From: Alphaproteobacteria bacterium
GTDB lineage: Bacteria > Pseudomonadota > Alphaproteobacteria > Rhodobacterales > Rhodobacteraceae
NCBI GenBank assembly: GCA_003695135.1
Contig: RFIR01000313.1
Location: forward strand, 1-5,255
Direction: 5' to 3'
Length of the DNA stretch: 5,255 nucleotides
A program made the translations under genes and the position numbers. A model generated the notes under the pieces. The model searched no databases. It had not been told where the DNA came from and saw only the letters and a list, made by a program, of their open reading frames with translations. Numbering within the stretch: position 1 is the first letter of the stretch; every line of letters begins with the position of its first letter. Below, in pieces: positions 1 to 4,884 of the stretch.

Positions 1-231
1 ATCGCCTCGGCGCTGCGGGTGGCGACGCGGTCGGGGGATACCGCGACGATCCGGGCCAAGACCCATGTGCTGATCAGCGTGGCCGGGGCGATCGGCGCGA
101 TCTCGCTCCAGCACGATGCCGAGGCATTGAACCGGGCCGCGCATGAGGGCCGGGCAGAGGGGTTCGCCGCGGAGGGCGAGGCGATCGACCGGGCGTTGTC
201 GGAGCTGATCGGGTTTGTCTCGGCCCGGTGA
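1..231 (+). CDS. HPt domain protein, C-terminal part (LuxU-like or the end of a hybrid kinase)
   Basis: The frame is open from the first base of the window to the TGA at 229-231, so the true start lies upstream; the GTG at 19 is only an internal valine. The 76 visible residues fit the second half of a histidine phosphotransfer domain: the phospho-acceptor helix H-x-L-x(4)-G-x-x-G-A is at residues 22-33 (H22 codon at 64-66), followed by a helix with A-x-x-L-N-x-A-A-x-E-G and a final amphipathic helix. HPt domains relay phosphate from a sensor kinase to a response regulator in the cytoplasm. The next gene, 20 nt on, is a LuxO-type regulator, so this protein is probably its phospho-donor, as LuxU is in Vibrio. 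The lysine usually found three residues after the histidine is I25 here. Whether this is a free LuxU-size HPt protein or the tail of a hybrid histidine kinase cannot be decided from the window. Confidence 0.72.
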   Translation: MASALRVATRSGDTATIRAKTHVLISVAGAIGAISLQHDAEALNRAAHEGRAEGFAAEGEAIDRALSELIGFVSAR

Positions 232-240
232 GGCTAGCTT

Positions 241-249
241 AAGGTGGGG
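241..249 (+). promoter_or_regulatory. Shine-Dalgarno region of luxO
   Basis: A purine-rich AAGGTGGGG stretch lies just before the ATG at 252. It supports that ATG as the luxO start and lies in the 20-nt gap after the HPt gene stop, consistent with one transcript for both genes. Confidence 0.6.
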
Positions 250-251
250 AG

Positions 252-1712
252 ATGGACGAGGTACTGTTGATCGAGGACACCGCCTCGCTCTCGCTCGTCT
301 ACGAGTCGATCCTCAACCGGGCCGGCTACCGGGTCCATACCGCCTTCACCGCCGCCGAGGGGCGGGCCGGCTACCAGGCCCGGCATTCTCGGGTGATCCT
401 GCTCGACCTGATGCTGCCCGATGGCGACGGCATCGACGTGCTGCGCGAGGTGCATGAGGCCGACGAGGACGCCAAGGTGATCGTGATCACCGCCAACGGC
501 TCGATCTACCGGGCGGTCGAGGCGATGCGCGAAGGCGCGTTCGACTTTCTGGTCAAGCCCTTCGACGAACGCCGGCTGCGCTCGGCGGTGGAGAATGCCT
601 TCCAGTCGCTCGGCCTCGCGCCCAGCGTGCCGGCAGAGGACGAGACCTCGCGGAGCGAGTTTCACGGCTTCATCGGCTCCTCGCCGGCGATGCAGGAGAT
701 CTATGGCAGCGTGGCCAGCATCGCGCGATCGACGGCGACCGTGTTCATCACCGGCGAAAGCGGCACCGGCAAGGAGGTCTGCGCCCAGGCCATCCACGAG
801 CTGTCCAACCGCGCCTCCGGCCCGTTCGTGCCGCTCAACTGCGGCGCGATTCCGGCCGATCTGCTGGAATCGGAGGTGTTCGGCCATCTCAAGGGCTCCT
901 TCACCGGCGCGATCTCCAACAAGACCGGCGCCGCCGGCGCCGCCGATGGCGGCACCCTGTTCCTCGACGAGGTCTGCGAAATGGACATGGCGCTGCAGAC
1001 CAAGCTGTTGCGTTTCCTGCAGACCTCGACCATCCAGCCGGTCGGCGCCACCAGGGCCCACAAGGTCGATGTGCGCATCGTCTGCGCGACCAATCGCGAT
1101 CCGATGGGCGAGGTGCGCGCCGGCCGGTTCCGCGAGGATCTGTTCTACCGCCTGCATGTGGTGCCGATCCACCTGCCCCCCCTGCGCGAGCGCGGCAACG
1201 ACGTCAACGAGATCGCGCTGCACGTGCTGCGCCGGTTCAGCCGGGAGGAATCGCGCCGCTTCAGGCGCCTGTCGCCCGAGGTGCAGCGCACCTTTCGCAC
1301 CCATCCCTGGCCGGGCAATGTCCGCCAGCTGCTCAACGTGCTGCGCAACGTGGTGGTGCTGCATGACGGCGAGGCGGTGGAGATGGACATGCTGCCGTCC
1401 GAGTTTCTCGACCAGCTGCACGCCGCCGGCCAGGCCCCGGCCCGGCTCGAGGCTCCGCCGGCAGCCGAGCCTCCCGCGGTGCCGAAGGTCAATGGCGCAC
1501 GCGAACCGCAGCCCTCCCTCGGTCCGGTCGAAGCCGGCGAGGGCATCTTCCAGGCCCTGGTCGGCATGTCGCTGGCCGATGTCGAGCGCGGCCTGATCGA
1601 GGCAACGATCGAGGAATGCGGCGGATCGGTTCCCAAGGCGGCGCGGGTGCTCGACGTCTCGCCGTCGACCATCTATCGCAAGCGCGAGATCTGGCAGCGC
1701 GAGAACGGCTGA
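252..1712 (+). CDS. luxO: LuxO-type sigma-54-dependent response regulator
   Basis: This is a complete 486-residue NtrC-class activator that would open sigma-54 RNA polymerase promoters when phosphorylated. The receiver domain is about residues 1-118: acidic pair E8/D9 in a LuxO-like I-E-D-T-A-S start, phospho-acceptor D52, T80 and K102. The AAA+ domain is about 137-392: Walker A GESGTGKE at 168-175, sigma-54 contact loop GSFTGA at 215-220 (usual form GAFTGA), Walker B LFLDE at 236-240, and ATNR at 279-282. A Pro/Ala-rich linker of about 45 residues follows. The C-terminal Fis-type HTH is about 439-486, ending D-V-S-P-S-T-I-Y-R-K. The blocks G-F-I-G-S-S, V-C-E-M-D and the HTH end are as I recall them in Vibrio LuxO, so I place it in that subfamily rather than generic NtrC/DctD. 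It probably receives phosphate from the HPt protein encoded directly upstream. Vibrio LuxO drives Qrr small RNAs; no such target is visible here, so the regulon is unknown. Confidence 0.9.
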   Translation: MDEVLLIEDTASLSLVYESILNRAGYRVHTAFTAAEGRAGYQARHSRVILLDLMLPDGDGIDVLREVHEADEDAKVIVITANGSIYRAVEAMREGAFDFLVKPFDERRLRSAVENAFQSLGLAPSVPAEDETSRSEFHGFIGSSPAMQEIYGSVASIARSTATVFITGESGTGKEVCAQAIHELSNRASGPFVPLNCGAIPADLLESEVFGHLKGSFTGAISNKTGAAGAADGGTLFLDEVCEMDMALQTKLLRFLQTSTIQPVGATRAHKVDVRIVCATNRDPMGEVRAGRFREDLFYRLHVVPIHLPPLRERGNDVNEIALHVLRRFSREESRRFRRLSPEVQRTFRTHPWPGNVRQLLNVLRNVVVLHDGEAVEMDMLPSEFLDQLHAAGQAPARLEAPPAAEPPAVPKVNGAREPQPSLGPVEAGEGIFQALVGMSLADVERGLIEATIEECGGSVPKAARVLDVSPSTIYRKREIWQRENG

Positions 1713-1718
1713 TCGCGG

Positions 1719-1738
1719 CCCTTTGTCCAATCAGGGCT
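1719..1738 (+). terminator. Weak candidate terminator hairpin after luxO
   Basis: GCCCT at 1719-1723 can pair with AGGGC at 1734-1738 across a 10-nt loop, starting 7 nt after the luxO stop codon. The following bases (TTGCCTTGCC) give only a poor T-tract, so efficient intrinsic termination is doubtful. It is listed because it sits where a luxO terminator would be expected. Confidence 0.25.
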
Positions 1739-1827
1739 TGCCTTGCCGCGCGAAATCGGGTCGCCTGTGGCCGGGTTCCCATACGGGAATGCGGGCCGGG
1801 CGCATTCGGCGTTCCGGCCGGAGAAAT

Positions 1828-1846
1828 GGCGGGCCCGGATCCCGCC
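1828..1846 (+). promoter_or_regulatory. Leader hairpin upstream of the BMP gene
   Basis: A perfect 6-bp stem GGCGGG/CCCGCC with a 7-nt loop ends 11 nt before the Shine-Dalgarno sequence of the binding-protein gene. The position would allow it to protect the 5' end of the mRNA or influence ribosome access, but there is no direct evidence of function. Confidence 0.3.
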
Positions 1847-1857
1847 GGGAGATGACA

Positions 1858-1863
1858 GAGAGG
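1858..1863 (+). promoter_or_regulatory. Shine-Dalgarno sequence of the BMP gene
   Basis: GAGAGG lies 7 nt before the ATG at 1871. The product from that ATG begins with a complete signal peptide, so ribosome site and protein N-terminus agree on the start. Confidence 0.65.
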
Positions 1864-1870
1864 TGGAAAC

Positions 1871-2863
1871 ATGTTTCGCAAGCTGATGGCCGCGGCCGCG
1901 GCCGGGCTCATGGCCGTTGCGGCGCAGGCCGCGGAGATCAAGCCCGCGGTCGTCTACGATCTGGGCGGGAAATACGACAAGAGCTTCAACGAGGCCGCCT
2001 ATCGCGGGGCCGAGAAGTTCAAGGAGGATACCGGCATCGAATACCGCGATTTCGAGATCCAGAACGACGCCCAGCGCGAACAGGCCCTGCGCCGCTTCGC
2101 CCAGCAGGGCTATCACCCGATCATCGCCATCGGCTTCAGCCAGGCCGCGGCGGTGGAGAAGGTTGCCAAGGAGTTTCCCGATGTCGAGTTCGGCATCGTC
2201 GACATGGTGGTCGACCTGCCCAATGTCCGCTCGATCCTGTTCAAGGAACATGAAGGCAGCTTCCTCGTCGGCGTGATGGCGGCGATGGCGTCGAAGACCG
2301 GCAAGGTCGGCTTCGTTGGCGGCATGGACATCCCGCTGATCCGCAAGTTCGCCTGCGGCTATGTCGGCGGGGTGAAATACGTCAATCCCGATGCCGAGAT
2401 CTTTCAGAACATGACCGGCGATACCGGCGCGGCCTGGAACGATCCGGCCAAGGGCGCCGAGCTCACGCGCAGCCAGGTCGATCGCGGCGCCGACGTGGTC
2501 TATCATGCCGCCGGCGGTACCGGCGTCGGCGTGCTGCAGGCCGCGGCCGAGGCGGGCATTCTCGGCATCGGTGTCGATTCCAACCAGAACGGGCTGCAGC
2601 CGGGCCATGTGCTGACCTCGATGCTGAAGCGGGTCGACAATGCCGTCTACTCGGCCTTCGAGGATGCTAGGAACGGCAAGTTCACCACCGGTATCTACGT
2701 TCTGGGCCTGAAGGAAGGCGGCGTCGGCTATGCCATGGACGAGAACAACGCCGCGCTGGTCTCCGACGAGATGAAGGCCAAGGTCGAGGAGGTCGCCGCC
2801 AAGATCAAGTCGGGCGAGATCAAGGTGCACGACTACATGAGCGACAGCACCTGCCCCTACTGA
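1871..2863 (+). CDS. BMP/PnrA-family periplasmic substrate-binding protein of a nucleoside-type ABC transporter
   Basis: This is a complete 330-residue protein of the basic membrane protein (BmpA/Med/PnrA) family, the solute receptors of ABC importers for purine nucleosides and related compounds. Residues 1-20 form a Sec signal peptide: F-R-K, a hydrophobic core, then a likely signal peptidase I cut after A-Q-A at 18-20. There is no lipobox cysteine, so it should be a soluble periplasmic protein rather than a lipoprotein. Family motifs seen are D-K-S-F-N-E-A-A-Y-R-G near residue 36, F-V-G-G-M-D-I-P-L-I near 151-160, and G-A-D-V-V-Y-H-A-A-G-G-T-G followed by G-V-D-S-N-Q-N in the second lobe. 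Apart from the signal region the only cysteines are C162 and C328, the latter in a terminal C-P-Y, a possible disulfide. It is first in the operon, followed by a hairpin at 2879-2903 and then the ATPase. Nucleoside specificity is inferred from the family; the exact ligand is unknown. Confidence 0.93.
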   Translation: MFRKLMAAAAAGLMAVAAQAAEIKPAVVYDLGGKYDKSFNEAAYRGAEKFKEDTGIEYRDFEIQNDAQREQALRRFAQQGYHPIIAIGFSQAAAVEKVAKEFPDVEFGIVDMVVDLPNVRSILFKEHEGSFLVGVMAAMASKTGKVGFVGGMDIPLIRKFACGYVGGVKYVNPDAEIFQNMTGDTGAAWNDPAKGAELTRSQVDRGADVVYHAAGGTGVGVLQAAAEAGILGIGVDSNQNGLQPGHVLTSMLKRVDNAVYSAFEDARNGKFTTGIYVLGLKEGGVGYAMDENNAALVSDEMKAKVEEVAAKIKSGEIKVHDYMSDSTCPY

Positions 2864-2878
2864 GCACGGTACAGACGC

Positions 2879-2903
2879 CGCGGCCGGGCAAACTCCGGCC
2901 GCG
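2879..2903 (+). terminator. Strong intercistronic stem-loop after the BMP gene (attenuator or mRNA stabiliser)
   Basis: CGCGGCCGG at 2879-2887 pairs perfectly with CCGGCCGCG at 2895-2903 (9 bp, all G-C) around the loop GCAAACT; a G-T wobble can close it to 5 nt. It begins 15 nt after the BMP stop. No T-tract follows and same-strand genes continue, so complete termination is unlikely. Hairpins in this position behind binding-protein genes commonly block 3' exonucleases or cause partial termination, giving more binding protein than membrane components. Confidence 0.6.
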
Positions 2904-2930
2904 TCCACCGCAAGCCCCCGGGTCAAGACA

Positions 2931-3155
2931 ATGCCCTCCGATGCGCAGAAGCGCGGCTTTCGCGTCGCCGCGCCGGGCGAGATCGCCATCCGCGTGCGCG
3001 ACATGGCGACGACGCGCTGGTATGAACGCCGCGGCATCGCCTTTCGCGTGCAGGAATTTCCCTGGATCGGCTGGCGCGGGGTCTTCACGACCGATCCCGA
3101 TGGCAATACGGTGGAACCGGTGGCCGCAACCGGGAAGGGACCCCAGCCGCGATGA
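2931..3155 (+). CDS. Half-size VOC/glyoxalase-fold ORF (single module, possibly a gene remnant)
   Basis: This 74-codon ORF fills most of the gap between the binding protein and the ATPase. Its translation resembles one beta-alpha-beta-beta-beta module of the vicinal oxygen chelate (VOC) superfamily: a first strand E-I-A-I-R-V-R-D-M (residues 17-25), a helix with R-W-Y-E-R-R-G-I, the strand P-W-I-G-W-R-G-V-F, and the hallmark D-P-D-G-N-T-V-E (near 56-63), whose last Glu is normally a metal ligand. VOC enzymes usually have two such modules in about 115-130 residues, so this is either a lone C-terminal module that would have to dimerise or an internally deleted gene. ATG 2931 is the only start codon in frame after the BMP stop that keeps the first strand, and it has a poor ribosome site. 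The stop overlaps the ATPase start as ATGA (3152-3155). Codon use is coding-like (about 80% G/C in third positions). Enzymatic activity is not claimed. Confidence 0.55.
   Translation: MPSDAQKRGFRVAAPGEIAIRVRDMATTRWYERRGIAFRVQEFPWIGWRGVFTTDPDGNTVEPVAATGKGPQPR
3132..3140 (+). promoter_or_regulatory. Shine-Dalgarno region of the ABC ATPase gene
   Basis: GGGAAGGGA lies 11 nt before the ATG at 3152, slightly farther than usual. The start also overlaps the stop of the preceding small ORF, so initiation may depend partly on ribosomes finishing that ORF. Confidence 0.5.
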
Positions 3156-4672
3156 CCGCGCCCGCAATCGAGCTGATCGGCGTCAACAAGCGCTTCGGCC
3201 CCGTCCATGCCAACAAGGACATCACGCTTCGCGTCGAGCGCGGCACGATCCACGGCATCATCGGCGAGAACGGCGCCGGCAAGTCGACGCTGATGTCGAT
3301 CCTCTACGGCTTCTATCAGGCCGACAGCGGCGAGATCCGGGTGGGCGGCCAGCCGGTGCGCATCCGCGACAGCCAGGCGGCGATCGCGCTCGGCATCGGC
3401 ATGGTGCACCAGCATTTCATGCTCGTCGAACCCTTCACCGTGCTGGAAAACGTCATGCTCGGGGTCGAGGGCGGCGCGCTGCTGGCCGGCGGGCGCGCGA
3501 AGGCGCGGGCCGAGTTGCAGCGGCTGGAGGAGGAATACGAGCTGCGCGTCGATCCCGATGCGGTGGTGGGCGAGCTGCCGGTGGGGCTGCAGCAGCGGGT
3601 GGAGATCCTCAAGGCGCTCTATCGCGGCGCCGAGGTGCTGATCCTCGACGAGCCCACGGGCGTGCTGACGCCGGAGGAGGCCGACCACCTGTTCAGGGTG
3701 CTGGCGCGGCTGAAGGAGGAGGGCAAGACCGTTCTCTTCATCACCCACAAGCTGCGCGAGATCATGGCGATCACCGATCATGTCAGCGTCATGCGCCGCG
3801 GCGAGATGGTGGCGACCCGGCTGACCGCCGAGACCGGGGTTGAGGAACTGGCCGAGCTGATGGTCGGACGCCGGGTGCTGCTGCGGGTGGACAAGGGTGA
3901 ATCCCGTCCCGGCGAGGCGGTGCTGTCGGTGCGCGACCTGCGCGCGGTCGATGCGATGGGGGTCGAGCGGCTGCGCGGGGTCAGCTTCGACGTCCGCGCG
4001 GGCGAGATCGTCGGCATCGCCGGCGTCTCGGGCAATGGCCAGTCGGAGTTGCTCGAGGCGATCTCCGGCATCTCGGCCCCGAGTTCGGGCACCGTATCGC
4101 TGCGGGGCGGCATGGTCACCGGGCTGGATGCGGCGCAGATGCGCGAGCTGCATCTGGCGCATGTGCCCGAGGACCGCCAGCGCATGGGGCTGGTCACCAG
4201 CTTCGAGGCGCGCGAGAACGCGATCCTCGGCTATCACCGCGACCCGGCCTATGGCCGGCACATGATCGACCGCGCCGCGGTGCTGGCCGACTGCCGGCGG
4301 CAGATGGAGGATTTCGACGTCCGTCCCGCCGATCCCTTCCTGAAGGCCGCGAATTTCTCCGGCGGCAACCAGCAGAAGATCGTGCTGGCGCGCGAGATCG
4401 GCCGCGATCCGCAGGTGCTGATCGTCGGCCAGCCCACCCGCGGCGTCGATGTCGGCGCCATCGAGGCCATCCACCGCCGGCTGATCGCGCTGCGCGATGC
4501 CGGCAAGGCGATCCTGCTGGTCTCGGTGGAGCTCGACGAGATCCGCGGGCTGGCGGATCGGATACTCGTCATGTTCGACGGCATCATCACCGGCGAGGTC
4601 GCCCCCTCGGCCAGCGAGGCCGAGATCGGCCTGTTGATGGCCGGGGTGACGGAGAAGGAGGAAGCGGCGTGA
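3152..4672 (+). CDS. ABC transporter ATP-binding protein with two fused NBDs (nucleoside/BMP-type importer)
   Basis: This complete 506-residue protein carries two fused ABC nucleotide-binding domains, as in RbsA/MglA and the ATPases of BMP-type importers. NBD1 has Walker A GENGAGKST (38-46), Q-loop Q87 in V-H-Q-H-F-M, a degenerate signature L-P-V-G-L-Q-Q (142-148), Walker B L-I-L-D-E with catalytic E167, and H-loop H199. NBD2 (about 255 onward) has a degenerate Walker A G-V-S-G-N-G-Q-S (Q297 where lysine is expected), a canonical signature F-S-G-G-N-Q-Q (402-408), and a Walker B ending V-G-Q (Q427 for the catalytic Glu, no Asp). Its H-loop position is V459. One composite ATP site (NBD1 Walkers with NBD2 signature) therefore looks active and the other degenerate, a pattern usual for this subfamily. 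It would power the permeases beginning at 4881. The start overlaps the VOC-like ORF by 4 nt and the stop overlaps the 71-residue ORF by 4 nt. Confidence 0.93.
   Translation: MTAPAIELIGVNKRFGPVHANKDITLRVERGTIHGIIGENGAGKSTLMSILYGFYQADSGEIRVGGQPVRIRDSQAAIALGIGMVHQHFMLVEPFTVLENVMLGVEGGALLAGGRAKARAELQRLEEEYELRVDPDAVVGELPVGLQQRVEILKALYRGAEVLILDEPTGVLTPEEADHLFRVLARLKEEGKTVLFITHKLREIMAITDHVSVMRRGEMVATRLTAETGVEELAELMVGRRVLLRVDKGESRPGEAVLSVRDLRAVDAMGVERLRGVSFDVRAGEIVGIAGVSGNGQSELLEAISGISAPSSGTVSLRGGMVTGLDAAQMRELHLAHVPEDRQRMGLVTSFEARENAILGYHRDPAYGRHMIDRAAVLADCRRQMEDFDVRPADPFLKAANFSGGNQQKIVLAREIGRDPQVLIVGQPTRGVDVGAIEAIHRRLIALRDAGKAILLVSVELDEIRGLADRILVMFDGIITGEVAPSASEAEIGLLMAGVTEKEEAA
4655..4661 (+). promoter_or_regulatory. 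Near-consensus Shine-Dalgarno before the GTG-started small ORF
   Basis: AAGGAGG, extended upstream by GGAG, lies 7 nt before the GTG at 4669 and within the last codons of the ATPase. It is the best ribosome-binding site in the window. It fits GTG 4669 as a true start; the permease ATG is more than 200 nt away and cannot use it directly. Confidence 0.75.
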
Positions 4673-4884
4673 GACCATCCGGGGTCGTGGCCTTCCCGTT
4701 CATCCTTGTGGGCCTGCTGTTCGCTTTCGTGGTCCGCTTCATGGCAAGCGGGCCTCCGCCGGAGGTCGTCCCGCAATCCGCAGCTCCGTTGCCACCGCGC
4801 TTGCAGGCTCCGCTCCCCGTGCCCCTGCCGGAACCCGGCCGTTTCGAACCCGGTTCCGAACCCGCTCCGGTGGCTGGCGCATGA
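4669..4884 (+). CDS. Small single-pass membrane protein with a proline-rich tail, unknown function
   Basis: The product has 71 residues and I recognise no family. Residues 6-22 form one hydrophobic segment (Val, Phe, Leu and Gly rich), preceded by a short M-R-P-S-G and followed by R23. Residues 28-71 are a low-complexity tail with 15 prolines in 44 residues, including an E-P-G, E-P-G, E-P-A series at 55-66 encoded by three near-identical GAACCCG units. The protein is probably anchored in the inner membrane; an N-in topology with a periplasmic tail is a guess, since flanking charges are weak. Evidence that it is a real gene: near-perfect ribosome site, a GTGA overlap with the ATPase stop (4669-4672), and an ATGA overlap with the permease start (4881-4884). 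It thus exactly fills a 208-nt gap where this operon type usually has almost none. Codon use is looser than its neighbours (about 73% G/C in third positions, AGA as second codon), which suggests a young or acquired gene. It may be a small accessory subunit of the transporter. Confidence 0.68.
   Translation: MRPSGVVAFPFILVGLLFAFVVRFMASGPPPEVVPQSAAPLPPRLQAPLPVPLPEPGRFEPGSEPAPVAGA
4831..4864 (+). repeat. Three short GAACCCG direct repeats inside the proline-rich tail
   Basis: GAACCCG occurs at 4831-4837, 4846-4852 and 4858-4864. The 15-nt and 12-nt steps keep the frame, so each copy encodes Glu-Pro followed by Gly or Ala. GGAACC (4830-4835) can also pair with GGTTCC (4852-4857). This looks like micro-duplication that lengthened the tail of the small membrane protein. 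Confidence 0.55.

Larger units (their letters stand above)
1713..1870 (+). other. Intergenic spacer between luxO and the BMP operon; probable promoter and structured leader
   Basis: This 158-nt spacer is the only non-coding gap before the transporter operon, so its promoter and leader should lie here. I find no convincing sigma-70 -35/-10 pair and no correctly spaced sigma-54 -24/-12 pair. It does hold several inverted repeats: GCCCT/AGGGC (1719-1723 with 1734-1738), TTCCC/GGGAA (1776-1780 with 1785-1789), GAATGC/GCATTC (1787-1792 with 1802-1807), the 10-bp palindrome TCCGGCCGGA (1813-1822), and GGCGGG/CCCGCC (1828-1833 with 1841-1846). In DNA this GC-rich some of these are expected by chance. 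Confidence 0.5.

Noticed and set aside
234..1730. A 498-codon open frame on the - strand opposite luxO
   Set aside because: Same composition-driven shadow effect; the + strand holds an unambiguous LuxO-type protein over the whole length.
1735..1748. GGGCTTGCCTTGCC as a sigma-54 -24/-12 promoter for the BMP operon
   Set aside because: It was tempting next to a sigma-54 activator, but the GG and GC pairs do not have the required 10-bp separation and the TGG core is missing.
1713..1870. A Qrr-type small RNA target gene of LuxO in the spacer
   Set aside because: I see neither a sigma-54 promoter, nor a recalled Qrr core, nor a good terminator with a T-tract.
1871..2863. The binding protein as a LuxP-like AI-2 receptor working with the LuxO module
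   Set aside because: Its motifs are those of the BMP/PnrA family, it is followed by an ABC ATPase and permease rather than a LuxQ kinase, and adjacency to luxO alone is not evidence of a link.
2941..3843. A 300-codon + strand frame overlapping the ATPase
   Set aside because: Its product is Arg/Ala/Gly low-complexity sequence in the wrong frame of the ATPase, whose Walker and signature motifs are clear.
1673..4678. A 1001-codon open frame on the - strand
   Set aside because: It lies antisense to the BMP, VOC-like and ATPase genes, which have strong family motifs. Its translation is a His/Asp/Arg/Leu-rich shadow typical of the antisense frame of GC-rich genes, with no recognisable domain.
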